Origin: Paragordius varius | Taxonomy: Eukaryota; Nematomorpha | DNA: 64,000 nucleotides | Assembly (NCBI GenBank): GCA_964247055.1 | Contig: OZ176056.1 | Coordinates: 6,386,001 to 6,450,000 of the forward strand | Direction of reading: 5' to 3' | Shown: piece by piece, positions 26,779-38,867 of the stretch | Position numbering within the stretch: the stretch's first letter is position 1 | How the letters are laid out: the number at the start of each line of letters is the position of its first letter | Program-made: the position numbers and the translations under genes | The notes under the pieces: model-generated | Told to the model about the DNA's origin: nothing | The model's input: the letters and a program-made list of their open reading frames with translations, nothing else | Databases searched by the model: none

Positions 26779-29700
26779 ATGAAAATTTCAGAATTGGATT
26801 ATTTAGAAACTTTAAATCCAGAAATTATTGACGGCTTCGAAGAGTTTATCAAGGATTGTAATTCAAATGTGTCCGAAATGTGCTCAGTAAAAATTAATTT
26901 AATTGGTAGGCCAAAAATATTGAATTAATAATAAGTTGCTTAGATTTAACATCTTTAAATGATACGGATTCAGTTGAAACTATAGAAAAATTGTATAAGG
27001 AAGGAGTATCTCCTTTGGATAAATGTGATATGCATGGTATATTAAGAAAAATTTTGTTTGTTTTTTTAATATATTTGCCAAAATCTTACATAGGTTTAAA
27101 AAATTAATATATTTAAGTAGTAAAAGTTTATAATTATGCTTATCCAATAAATGTGTTAAATTAAACCAATTATTTTTGAAAACATACTTGAACAGTGTTA
27201 TACACTAAAAATAATCTTGTGAACCGCGATGTGGTGCAATATTATACTTAATTAATATTAGAGATTTTAATATAGCGACAATTTGGATTGGTTATTGTGA
27301 ATATAATTTTTATGCCTAAAATATACATTGATATTAAAAAACCAATATTTATATAACGATTTTTAATAAATTACATAAAGTGAGTTATATTATAATTTAA
27401 TTTAAGTACAAAAGTATAATGTATAAGTTGAAGTCGAAAAAACATTCCAGTAGAATCGTACAACTAGAAAAGGGGTGTCCAATACGCCGCCCTCCTCTGC
27501 CATTAGGTGCGAATAATTGGAAATCTTTAATTTGCAAAAATGTTAATAAAATTTTAACAAAATTGATACTTACAAATTTTCTGAATAAGATCACACATTT
27601 GGTAACGAACTACATATAATTGTTTTATTGCGTTTGCATTTTACAATCTTATGTCTGAAATATAAGAAATATTAATGCACAATTAACGTCGAAATTGCGG
27701 ACCATGTCATTTGTGTTAGACACCCCGGATATCTAGATAGTTGTCATAAAATTTCCGTATATATATATATACGCCTTTTTATTATGTTTTGGGTTTCCAA
27801 TTTTTTAAGACAATTATTGTAAAAAAATATATTTTGACATGAATAAACCATATAATAATCTTTTGAATAAGATCATTCAAATCATCATGTAGTTTTCCCA
27901 TTTTTAAATTTAGTTTGTTTACTCTATATAACTTTGGTTTTTGATTTGTAACAAATTTTAAAAAATTAACTTTAAAAAATGAGTAAAAACCCCAACAACT
28001 TTAAATAACTATGACGAATAACTATTTTATCAAGATATACTGTTTGCAATTAAAATTCTCCCTAAAAATAAATCATGTGTTTTCAGGCATCATTAATATA
28101 AAATATACATGGCATAGCTCTTTATTTTTTTCAGTATTATTTTAATTTTAAACAAAATTTCATTTTTAAAAAATATTTAAACAATATAGATAATTTTTAA
28201 TCTCAAAAAACTAACACAATTTATTTTAGGTGTTGAATTGTTTAAGGATCAATTATAATTGTTCAAGTGTAATATAAACTTTTAAATTTATGTGACCATT
28301 TACTTATAAAAATATGATATTTTTTTAGTTGCATCCATATGTGTTTATCCTTTATATGTGCAAACCTGCAAGAAATTAAGCAACACTCATAAAGCTTTGC
28401 CAATAACTACAGGTATGATAGGCCTTTTGGAATTTATTACAAAATTATTTATATATCAGGTGCTAAGATTGTGCCTTAGATTTTTATTGAATTTTACTTA
28501 ATTTAAACCTAATTATCGTTTTAAAAATTAATTTGTGTTTAATTTTACACCTTCGTCAATTTTTATCCATAATTAGTACTTTTTTCGTATACTAAATTAG
28601 AAAGATTTTTTGATTATATATAATTAATTGAATGACATTTCCAAATTTTGTTTATATCGATAAAATTTTTATGTAATGAAGTGTTTGTATGGATAATTTA
28701 ATTTTTTTATGAAAAGAGTTTTATTACATTGATTAGAAGCCACAATTTATTGTTAAAAGTCGATCATATTTATGTATCTTAGTTTTTGGAAAAACTACGG
28801 ATTCCTAAATATTATCAACTCTTTAAATTGTGATTCTTTATGGAATCCCTAACATCAATTTTACTTTAAATATTTTTTTGATCTATCTTTTTCAAATTAT
28901 AGAGCAGTGTCGTACTCACAAACAAATTTTAAGAGGGCCAAAAAAACATTTTTCTTGTTTCAAAGGCCATGATACCGATAAAATTTAAATACTGTTTGAC
29001 ACATTTGCAGGTATTTATAGTCAAAATAAATACATGAGGAGGTCATAAAAAGCATTTTTAGGACCGCGGTTTGAGTACTCCTTATAGTGTTGTAATAATG
29101 TGTTTATATAAATTTATAGTTGAACCAAGTTTCCCACATGGGAAATTGTCACTTTCTGTGTCCTGTTTTGGCATTAATAAAAGTTTAACAGATGGCGCCA
29201 ACGAAATCGATATAGTAATCGACCGAGGTTTGGTTTTTTCCAAAGACTGGAAAGGTTTTTGTTCAAATAATTTATATGAATGGTTAATTTAATGTGACAT
29301 TATCGGTTTTGTTTATAAAATTTGGATTTATGATACTTATCAAAAGTAAAAATTAAAATTTATAGACAGAACATTATAAAATTAAGAGTTAATATGGTTT
29401 TCTTAATAAAATACAGGTCTTTGATTGCCTTGATTTTTACTGTATATATAAAGTTTAAACATTAATATATAGCTATTTTGTAAATTTGGTTTTTTTATAA
29501 TGATAAAAATACATGGCTATGAATAATTTTATATATATTTTATTTGAAAAAAACTTTATACGTGTCCTCAAAAAACAGCATTACTCCAAGATATAAAATG
29601 CAAAAAATCCCCTATAACCCAATTTACGAAAGATTCAAGCAGTAATCAGCCATCTCAAATTCTTATGAAAACAATTCTAAGTTGTGGGGATTTGATTGAC

Positions 29701-31630
29701 CCGATTTTGATTTACAAGGCAGCTTATGTCGCTATGCTTGGGGGTAATTGAAGTTAATTATATATAATTCAAATAATTTTTATGTGAAATTAGTTTTTAT
29801 ACCTAAATTTTGAGAATCTTTTTTTCAAAATTATATCATTTCTCAAAAAAAAAGATATTTTTCCTCCTTATTCATTCGGAAAAATAAAGGGTGGAACGAG
29901 AAATTCTGTGTTGTAAAGTTTATTTATTTTAAATACGTTTTTTTTAAAAAATATTAAAAAATTAATTAAAATATATGAGAAATTGGACGCATATTTTAGG
30001 TTTTTAAATAAAAATTTACAATTATATAAAAAAATTTATAATGTATATTTTTTTAAATAAATTAGATTCTGATTTCATAAAATCGTCTACTGGTAAGGAA
30101 CCAAAAACTACCGAACCTCAAATGGTATATGCAATGTTAAAAGCTATAAAATTTTATTATGAACAAACTGGCAGAAAGGTAATATACTATTTTTTAGATT
30201 TAACAAGGATTGAAAACAAAAATGAATATTTTAAAAATAATTATTAAAACCTTTATAAAATACAAAAAATATATTTTTCTTATTTTAACCCTTTTTTTAA
30301 ATTAAAATGTTAAACTCTTAATAATTCTCTATAACCATATATATTTATTATCGTTTGAAAAACTAATTTACACTAATTTTGCTATTGTAGTTTTTTAACT
30401 ATGTGTAGCATACCAAACTGAATTTTAATTCGTTTAATTAGGAAGAATATTTTAATTTCTTAAAACTAGAATTAACTATCAATTTACAGTAAGAATTTGA
30501 ATGCAAGACAAATCATAAAAAGTAAAAGGCTGGTATTTTTTGAAATCATAATTCTAATTATGGGATTTCGCGATATAGTAATAGAAATGTAAATTGATAA
30601 CATTCACACATCAAGCTTTAAATTTCATAACTGTATTCAAAGTAATGTAAAAACAGAAGATCGAAAAATCTAATTAATTTTTTTGTCGATTTTTACTTGT
30701 CGTGTTTTTTAATATTAAATTTTTCTGTAATAAACTTTTTTCCAATTTTACTGTATAAATGTGTGAAAACATGGGTCATATGTATACGAATCAAGATTTT
30801 TTTTAAAAATATATTATAAATTTACTTCACGAAAATGGAAGTTAAATGAAAAATGATTAATAATATTTCACAGATTTTTCGAATAAGATTTTTTACTATT
30901 TTTGGCATCCTTAAGGGATTATCCACAAGTTTGTGGGAAAGTTTTTTTAAACTTTGAACGTCAAAACTATAAATTAGGGCTTTTAAAAAATCGGGAAAGT
31001 TTAAAATGATCAACATAAACTAATTATGTTGATACTTAGTTTTTTAATACTCCGATATGATAAAAAAATGGGGGGAAATGTCTCACTAAAATAAACTAAT
31101 CATATACAGTTTTTATAAGTATTGCTCCTTCTTAATTATTGTTTACGCTGAAGTGTTATTGTATTATTATTGCAATTATAACTCAGCTAAAATTATATGA
31201 ATTTATTGTGAATTTTCGATTACTAATAGTATTCTTTGTCAAACGTAAAGTTTTTTTAGTTTCTTATCTCATTAAATATTTTTACTTTATACTTTAAATT
31301 TAATTTATAATTTTTACGTTTGACAAAGAATACTAGTAGTAATCGAAAATTCACAATGAATTCATATAATTTTAGCTGAATTATAATTGCGACAATAATT
31401 ACTCCTTCTAATTTATATTTTTCACAAATTTTTTATCTTACTTTTATTGTTGATAATAGGTTGGAATTAAAATAGCTGGCGGTGTAAAAACGACCGAACA
31501 AGCCCTATTATATTTGGCCATGGTGGAGAAAATGCTTGGAAAAGATTGGTTAAATCCTAGCCTGTTTAGAATAGGGGCATCTAAATTACTCTATGATTTA
31601 CGACAAAAATATTTTGAATTAAAAAATTAA
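26779..31630 (+). CDS. DERA: Deoxyribose-phosphate aldolase, complete
   Basis: Cleaves 2-deoxyribose 5-phosphate to glyceraldehyde 3-phosphate and acetaldehyde in deoxynucleoside catabolism; cytosolic. Seven exons: 26779-26909, 26936-27036, 28329-28412, 29120-29254, 29579-29743, 30066-30178, 31460-31630, totalling 299 codons plus TAA (human about 318). Signatures: CLDLTSL, ASICVYP, FPHGKLSL, DGANEIDIVIDRG with the catalytic aspartate at about 136, DSDFIKSSTGKE with the Schiff-base lysine at about 211, and GIKIAGGVKT with the second catalytic lysine at about 247. All three catalytic residues are kept. Intron 1 is 26 nt and fits only as GC-AG. Exon 2 to exon 3 is some six residues shorter than in human, so a tiny exon could have been missed. 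Introns 2, 3 and 6 carry MITEs. Confidence 0.93.
27469..27728. mobile_element. hAT-like MITE, in DERA intron 2
   Basis: Inverted ends AGGGGTGTCCAA and TTAGACACCCC, with GCC-rich inner ends (CGCCGCCC and GCGGACC), are the pattern of short hAT-derived elements. Two overlapping open frames on opposite strands lie within it and are not genes. Confidence 0.6.
28027..28290. mobile_element. 21-bp-unit MITE, degenerate, in DERA intron 2
   Basis: The core hallmark AAAATAAATCATGTGTTTTC and its inverse (ACACAATTTATTTTAGG) are present with eroded arms (TTGAATTGTTTAAGGAT). It ends about 40 bp before the exon 3 acceptor. Confidence 0.6.
28903..29083. mobile_element. hAT-like MITE, in DERA intron 3
   Basis: The left end CAGTGTCGTACTCACAAAC and right end GGACCGCGGTTTGAGTACTC form imperfect inverted repeats. 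Related ends lie at 2690-2810 and 11610-11660. Confidence 0.5.
31159..31401. repeat. 242-bp palindromic MITE, in DERA intron 6
   Basis: Two arms of about 90 bp (31159-31250 and 31312-31401) are nearly exact inverse copies. GATTACTAATAGTATTCTTT and TTTGACAAAGAATACTAGTA are matching segments. The AT-rich loop is about 60 bp. The high arm identity suggests a fairly recent insertion. Confidence 0.75.
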
Positions 31631-31687
31631 ATTAGTATATTTTTAGTTTTTGTATGATTAAATTAGAATAAGTATTAATAAATTATA

Positions 31688-32043
31688 CCTTTTACATTGA
31701 CCCTAGAACATTTGAAATTAGTCTTTAAACATTTTAAATCAATCCTAAAAATAAATAGTTTTTAGAAGAGTATATAAATATTTATGTTTTTATAAGTGGT
31801 TTATTCTTAAAATTTCATTTTTCAAAAAAGTTCAAAAAATATAGGTATTTTAGATATGTCTAGTTTTAGCAATTCTTGTTATATATTTTTATCGCGAAAA
31901 TAGGCCTTTAAAAATCAATATCACCTTTAGTTTTAATATCAAATAAATGTCCTAAAAATTAATCAAAGGAATAAACCATGAAAAATTATAAACGATCATC
32001 ATTTATATTTTTGGGTGAATTTTAAATGTGCAAAAGTGTAGAG
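31688..32043. mobile_element. Diverged relative of the 21-bp-unit MITE
   Basis: TTATACCTTTTACATTGACC opens two or three TTTAAA-spaced units, and CCTAAAAATAAATAGTTTTT follows as in the family core. The right arm is weak (GGGTGAATTTTAAATGTGC). It lies between the convergent DERA and V-ATPase E genes. Confidence 0.4.
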
Positions 32044-32610
32044 TAATTGCAAAAATATTTTCAGAATGAATCGTTTGATGAAAAAGTTTCAATTATTTTT
32101 TTTATAAAATGTGTTTTTATCGAAAAACTAATCCTGCGTTTAATTGAATTTTCATCAAGAGTAGATGGAAAAAATGGGTTTAACAGTAAATATTTATACG
32201 TACAAAACATCAAAAAAAAAGGCAAAGTTTTTTCTAAAATACAACCATGCTTTTTACCTTAATTGTCCTATATAAATTATTAATCGCAAAATACATAATT
32301 AATTGCGTTACCCATATCTATATCTATTTATACTTTTTAGTTTAAAACAAGTTATATTTAAAAAAATAAGATTTCCTTTAGAAAAAAATATTTGTCTTAT
32401 ATTTTTAGATTTGCGTTTAATATAAATTTCTGCTGTATATATATATCGGGAGTTTTTCTAAATAAGATAAACTACCATTATAAAGTTTATTAATATTTTT
32501 TAAATAAAAATTGAAATATATGATTTAGCCTAAAAATAAAGCCTTAAATTTTTGAACGTTTTATGTGCTATTTTGTAACTATTCATCATATATTTTCATG
32601 TTTTTATATA

Positions 32611-33113
32611 TACCATGTGCAGTTCGTCCTTAATCACTTTAAATTGGTCCTTGAAAACTTCAAGTTGTTCCTTAAACTTTTTTAAATTGCTTGTGACTTT
32701 AATCAATCAAACCGTGTATCATTAATATATTTTTTATGGTTAACATATTCTCTTGATTAACCCAATTTTTAAATCAAAATCAACTTTTGATCATTCAGAA
32801 ACCGTATATCTTATTTAAGTTTTTAAAGAATAAATTAATTTTAATAAGTAAACATGCGATTGATAAAAAAATTAGTAATTTTGGTTATTAATTACAGTTT
32901 TTTAAAATTTAATCATAGTGTTGAATTGGAAAAAATTAGTTAGAAACAAAAATTGGTCTTTAAATGAATAAATACATAATAAATCAAAAAATTACTTTAA
33001 AAAATAATTAAATAAATAGATACATACAAATTTATGGTTAAATCCAAACTTAAAATGTTTAAGGACCAACTTGAAATGTTGAAGAATTACTCTTGAAGTG
33101 GAAATGGTATATA
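32611..33113. mobile_element. 21-bp-unit MITE, second subfamily
   Basis: TATACCATGTGCAGTTCGTC opens units of the form TTGAAAACTTCAAGTTGTTC. The right arm has AAGGACCAACTTGAAATGTT and closes GTGGAAATGGTATATAC. The termini match the first subfamily, but the unit is CTTCAAGTTGGTCC-like rather than ATTCAAATTCACCC-like, and the core is longer. Confidence 0.65.
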
Positions 33114-33759
33114 CTGTATAGTTCAACTGCTTTATATTTATGGACCAAACTAAGAATTTAAGAAATATCAAATAAAACTAAGTTTAAATTAGAAGCTTAC
33201 AATAAACTTGTTAAACTCAATGTCAGGCACCAAATGAAATATTGGCATAATAAACTCAAATTTCAGGGGGAATTTGCAAGGAATATACTATTTATTTAAA
33301 TAAAATTAAATTATATAAATGTGCAAGCGTATGTGATGTGGAATGAATTATTTCATAAATATATCCTGCTTTAAAATATGGCCCCACATAATCAACAAAA
33401 CAACAAAGAAATATGAAAAAAATTAGATTATATAGTATCATTTTGTAGTTCAACTGTTACAGTAAAAATTGATATTAAACGGACAAAACGTAAAAATATA
33501 GAAGCCAAATATTTTTTTTCTAAAAGGACACTATATTTTCTGAATCTAACTGTTTTGAATTGCAAATATAAAATAGAAATGTAAATTGGTAACATAATCA
33601 ATTATGTATTTTACTATTGTGTAATTAAATGATTTTTATCGGATAAATTAAGGTTTACAAAAAATATGTCTTTTTATTTTACGTTTTGTCCATATAATTT
33701 CCGGCATATATATATATAAAAGGTTTCATAAATTAGGCTTTTAAAGCTGAAAAATTAAA

Positions 33760-36291
33760 TTAATCATGAAATTTTCTATTTTTATTGCGTCCAAACAATG
33801 TTTCCTTGATTTCTGGAACCAACTAAATAAAAATATTTTTAATAATAGAATATTATAAATAATGGATATTATCAAAAAAAATAAACTAATTAATTTTTAT
33901 TGAAAAAAATAAAATTGAAAATCAAAAAATACTTCATTATAAGATTGCTGTAATCTACTGTCCAGTGTGTTGACCACCTTAATTTTTCCATTTTTATTAA
34001 CTAGTATGACACCACCAATGCTAAAATTTATATATATATATATATATATATAAAGACAAATTTAACAGCTAATTATTTCATATTAATAACCCTTTAAATT
34101 GAAAAAAAAATAATTTTTTAATTATAAGTATGGTATTTTAAAATCATTTATTCTTAAAAGATGACTATAAATTCAAGTGTATATTTTTAGTTTATACTAG
34201 CCTTTTTTTGAAAAAATACTGCCTAAATTAATTATTGATCATTACTCAAATGTTTTATATTAAAATTTATAAAAATTATATATAAAAAACTGAAATAATG
34301 TGAATGAATTTTTTCCCTGAAAATTAAGCATACTATTGATTTTTATCAATACAAAACCAACTAAATAAAAATAATATTTTTAACTATTAATTTTTTTCAA
34401 TACGCATAATTAATTAGTATATGATTTTGCAAGTTATATTAAATAGATCAAGTTAAATGGTTGTCTTACTAAAAAAATATTGGTCTTTTTTTTCTTTATA
34501 CATTTTCAATTTATATAATAGGCTAAATTAAAAGATGACAAAATGTAATAAGCTTTATGTTCGCCTTTGAACTTTTTTAATGTACCATACCATTTTAAGC
34601 TACTTTTTTTAACTAACATAAATTTTAAATGTATCATTTACACTTCGAATTCGCCCTGGAACTATTTAAATTCACCCTAAAATAAATTATTTTTTCTTTA
34701 AGATTAAAGATTATTTGTATAATTTTAAAGAATAAAATTTTATTTCAAATAAAAATAATACATGAAAATATAATAAATTATGTCATAAAGATATTTTTCA
34801 TATTAATAATGCGTTATAATATCCCGAAAACACATAATTTATTGATAGTGTGAAATCAAATTAAAGGATTTTAAATTTTTTAAAGGTTGAGTTTAAATTG
34901 TAAAAATTTAAAAAAAATTTTTTTTTGAAAAAAAAACCTGTCATCGGGTAAAGGATGAGATGTGTCAATTTCAAGGGTGACATTTTGCCCAGCAGTCTTT
35001 TGATATGTGTGAACACATTCATCTAAAACGCTCTAAAAAATCAAATACATTAAATATAATCATATAAGGAGGAAATATATTAAATTAATTTACCAAAGAG
35101 AAAAAAACAGAATTTTTGGTTTAAGACAATCTAATTATTGAAATGAGTGATTTTTAATTTCAATTTATTGATTTCAAATTATTAAGATTTATATATTAGA
35201 TATCAAAAAAAGTAAAATTCCGAAATTCATACTTCATAATCTTAATCTTATAGTTTAATAAAAAAATTAGGAATAATATTTAAAATTTTAAAAAATTATA
35301 CTATTTAATATCATACGGTTTTACTGTGTTAAATCAAAATTTGAAAATGAATTCTAAAAAATGGAGAGCGCGAAAAAAATTTGATTGCAAAAAAATAAAA
35401 TAAAACTTGAATTAAAGGAAGATCTGATTTTTTACACTGGATAGACACGTTTGGTTCCAACATTTCGTACAAAGCCTATGATATTAAATTATAGATGATT
35501 TGTAAAAATAAATTTAATTAATACGTTTATAACTAATTTTTAATTAAACAACTCTCAAAAATTAAATTATGAATAAAATGCGTCAATATGTTATAAAAAA
35601 TATATTTGAGAAATTTCATTATTTCCTATATAGTATGTTACGAAATATGGTCTTGTTAAAAATTATAAAACTAGACTTGTAAAAATGTTTTGGTATATAT
35701 ATATATACGTTTTTTATTTAAATTACTGTAAAACGCGCGTTTCTTGACCAACAAAATCTTAAAAATCAAACATTTGATGTAAAAGTTTTACCTGGACAAT
35801 AAGAAGTTTTAGGATATTCTCATATTTATCTTTATCCGTTATAAGTTGACATAACTGTTGTTTAGCATCATCCCTAACATGCTGTAATAAAATCAAGAAG
35901 ATAGATAAAAAACATTTATTTAAATTTGTTTTAAAACCTGCATATGTTGTTCCTTGGCACGTAAAATTTTAAGTTTTGATTGACTTGCTAAATTAGAATT
36001 TTGTCTAGAAAAAATAAAATATAACATAAATACATTTTGCGTTGAAGTTCAACGTGTTTCTCTTTTTTTTCATAGTATTCCATAATTTTTATCCTTTGTT
36101 GTTGAACAAGCTTACCCTTTTCCATATTAAATTCTTCTTCAGCCTAAATTGATTATTCAAAAAAACTTTAGCATCAATTTCTTCAACCTTTTCATTCGCT
36201 TCTTGTTCGATAAAAGCAAGCATATGCTTAATCTTGAAATATATAATAATATAAAAACTTGTTTTTGAACATCGACCTCACTCAATCCCAT
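33760..36291 (-). CDS. ATP6V1E: V-type proton ATPase subunit E, complete
   Basis: Peripheral stalk subunit of the V1 sector, holding the catalytic hexamer against rotation while organelles are acidified. Nine exons: 36291-36259, 36232-36167, 36143-36034, 36004-35938, 35881-35792, 35475-35407, 35032-34938, 34020-33933, 33822-33760. They total 226 codons plus TAA, the length of the human protein. The N-terminal coiled coil reads [20 protein letters not shown] and [12 protein letters not shown]; the C-terminal globular part has [27 protein letters not shown] and [16 protein letters not shown]. The first three introns are 26, 23 and 29 nt, the fourth 56 nt, the later ones 110-917 nt. Intron 7 contains a MITE. 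The gene diverges from a small ORF whose ATG is 29 bp away. Confidence 0.95.
34632..34905. mobile_element. 21-bp-unit MITE, degenerate, in V-ATPase E intron 7
   Basis: GTATCATTTACACTTCGAAT and CAAATT/CACCC-like units precede AAAATAAATTATTTTTTC. The right side has GAAAACACATAATTTATTG and weak units. It is an older copy of the first subfamily. Confidence 0.55.
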
Positions 36292-36320
36292 ATCGAAGGA
36301 CAGATTTTATAATCAAATAA

Positions 36321-36560
36321 ATGTGCAAACATGTGTTTTATATGATGAGTATTCACAAAAACAAAGTATTTTTAATATGTAAACTTATAATATGTTCTAT
36401 ATTATTGTGTATTCCTCTTTATTATGAAAGAGCTCAGGGTCATATCAATTCTATGGTAATGTTAAATTTAGCCTTTCAAATATACGGCTTAAAAAGTTTA
36501 AAACGGCTGCCAAAGTTTAATTCTTCATACTGTATGAACAACTGCAACACTTTAGAGTGA
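36321..36560 (+). CDS. Small putative membrane or secreted protein (79 aa)
   Basis: The ATG at 36321 lies 29 bp from the V-ATPase E start on the opposite strand. The product opens with Cys/His/Met-rich sequence, then a hydrophobic run (VFLICKLIICSILLCIPLYY) that could be a signal anchor or signal peptide from an internal Met, then a short basic tail with two cysteines. No family is recognised. A GTAATG inside could begin an intron, so the 3' end is uncertain. The hydrophobic run and divergent placement argue for it; the short length argues against. Confidence 0.35.
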   Translation: MCKHVFYMMSIHKNKVFLICKLIICSILLCIPLYYERAQGHINSMVMLNLAFQIYGLKSLKRLPKFNSSYCMNNCNTLE

Positions 36561-36733
36561 TACAAATGTAATATCAGCAAATTAATAATAAATTTATTAA
36601 TGAATTTTCGTTAGATTCATCTAACTTCTTCGGATTAAGATAAAAATAAATTTAAAATAAAGATACAAAATAAAATTATAAAATATTTAAAATAAAGACA
36701 AAATAAAGATACAAAATAAAATTATAAAATATT

Positions 36734-37260
36734 TTATAAAAATAAGGATGTGTATCTATTTATAAAGAAATCCGTTACTGGGTTTACACGATTAATTTCT
36801 TTTTGTCTGTTAATCAATTTATCTTCCTTATTTATATAGTAACTTTCTTTTAATACTCTTCTAGTGTCATTTTTTTCGTTATCTAAGATCTCAACGTTTT
36901 CCCAATCAATTTTGTGTCTGTACTTGTGTGCATGATATGCAAGTGCCGACACATTAACTTTGTTTCTTCTTTCTGCGGCTTTGTGTTCTTTTATTCGAGT
37001 ATTTATACCTCTTTTTGTCTATCCAATATAAACATCCTCACAATCATTACATTTGACTTTGTAAACTACAGATTTTTCATCTTGTACCTTTCTGGTGTTG
37101 TTTAATAATTTATATATGTTATTGAGAGGTTTAAAAATAATATGGAACTTTGATTTTAAAATGTCCTTGATTTTGTAACTGACGTTCTCATGAAAAGGTA
37201 TCACTAGTATTTTTTTATCCTTTGTGTTGTTATCGGTATTACTGCAACACTATATATGTA
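36734..37260 (-). mobile_element. Penelope-like element fossil, GIY-YIG region
   Basis: Minus-strand frames read VYKVKCNDCEDVYIG, then VSALAYHAHKYRHKIDWENV and RRVLKESYYI. This is the order seen in the C-terminal GIY-YIG nuclease domain of Penelope-like retroelements. Only about 500 bp of the C-terminal end is present; the reverse transcriptase is not seen. It is a broken fossil. Confidence 0.75.
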
Positions 37261-38867
37261 CATATAACAAAAATTATTAGCTTTAATATGCTTCGAATTA
37301 CATTTTGGCGGCAAGATTATCAAAATTTCATTGATTATAAAATCTAGCATATTTTTTTCTCCTTTTTGGAGCGATTACGCTTTGGGATAGTTTACCTTAA
37401 TTTTTAAAAAGGCGTTAGAGTCTATTGTATTTTTAATTTTTTACCAGGAAGATATAAATACCTTGATTGTCTAAACTGAGAATTTATTTCCTTTTTCATT
37501 CTATATAAAAATAAATTTTTTTAGATCATAGAGATAGTCTTATGAATATTATGCCTTTGTTAGAAAAATACAGTTATATAAATCTAAAAGTAATTTACAT
37601 GATATAAAACAACACAAATATATATTAAATATATTCCATGAGGGTTGCATGATTCATATAAATATATCGTGTAAACTAAGAGATACGTTATTTGTATCAT
37701 AATACACAAATATGGGTATAGATAGACCATGGAATTATTATCACTACAATTCATACACTAAATTTAACTAATTTGAATAGGTAATGTTTTTAAGATATTT
37801 TTCTATTATCGGAAATTATGTAGGGATATCATAAATGTTTATTGAAGCTACAGATAATCTCAATTCTAAACAACTGTTATGACTTTTTGACCAAAACTTT
37901 TTTGGCGTTAATCATCAGATTTTAGCAAGGATTATTGTGTTAATTTTAAATTTTTTATCTATAATTTATTGACAATAATTAGGTTTGAAAATCATTGATC
38001 ATCATGTGGACAATGATGCCCCTTGAAATAATCGTTACTGTATTACAGAGTTTATTTTATAACTATTCTTTCTGGAGTTGCAATTAGGACAATACTCTTC
38101 CCCGACCTCAAATTGGGGGTCAGTATGCTTATTGATGCTTTCACTTTTCTCAGGTACAAATTTTGACAGCATAAGATGTATAATAAATTAGGAGTAGTTG
38201 ACAAAGGATGCGGTTATTTCGATGAAATAGCTCCCCGTCAAATATAATGACTAAATTATTTAAACTTAATTATCAATATCATTCATTAATCTATAAGAAA
38301 ATATCCATCACATCTCCGGATCGGTGAACAATTGGCCAGAGGCATTTTTGAAATCATTTGTAATATAATTTGCTTTAAAATTTTCTAATCAACCCTCAAA
38401 AACTCTGCCATTTTCTGTGAATTTTGTCTAGGGCTATGATAAATATTGAATTTAATTCGGCTTTTAGGCCACTCATGTTTTAAGTTTAGCATTTAAAAAG
38501 TAAATAATAATTGGTTTCGTTAAGTTGTTAGCAAGTGCTAGAGAAAAAGTGTATAAAGGTGTGTGTCAGATTATTTAAATCTATGACCGTCGATGTGACC
38601 GCATATATAATGTCTAGTCAAAATTGGTTTTTTATGTTTATTATAGGATTAAAACTAAATTACTGTGAAACTATGAAAATAAACTTACAGCCTAAAATTT
38701 AATGATAGTTACAAATAAAGTATGCGTTATAAGAAATGTATTTCAAAAACTTATTTTATCATTTAATTTACAAAACAATAATATTAAACTTTTATAAATT
38801 TTAAACCATTAAAAAATATGTAAACATTATTTGTTAATATGTTTAGGTATATGTAATGAGATGTACT
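37261..38867. other. Gene-free AT-rich stretch
   Basis: No gene is recognised. A short minus-strand frame near 38030-38190 with a CPNC pair is discussed among the rejected items. Nothing else stands out. Confidence 0.45.

Noticed and set aside
27397-27619. Overlapping 65-66 codon frames on both strands in DERA intron 2
   Set aside because: They lie within or next to a hAT-like MITE, have no domain and start or end inside repeat sequence.
30822-31016. 64-codon minus-strand frame in DERA intron 6
   Set aside because: Hydrophobic, AT-driven codons, no motif, and it sits in an intron of a firmly modelled gene.
38030-38190. Minus-strand frame with EVGEEYCPNCNSRKNSYK
   Set aside because: One CxxC pair over 45 codons without good splice sites or a second metal site is too little to call a zinc-binding exon.
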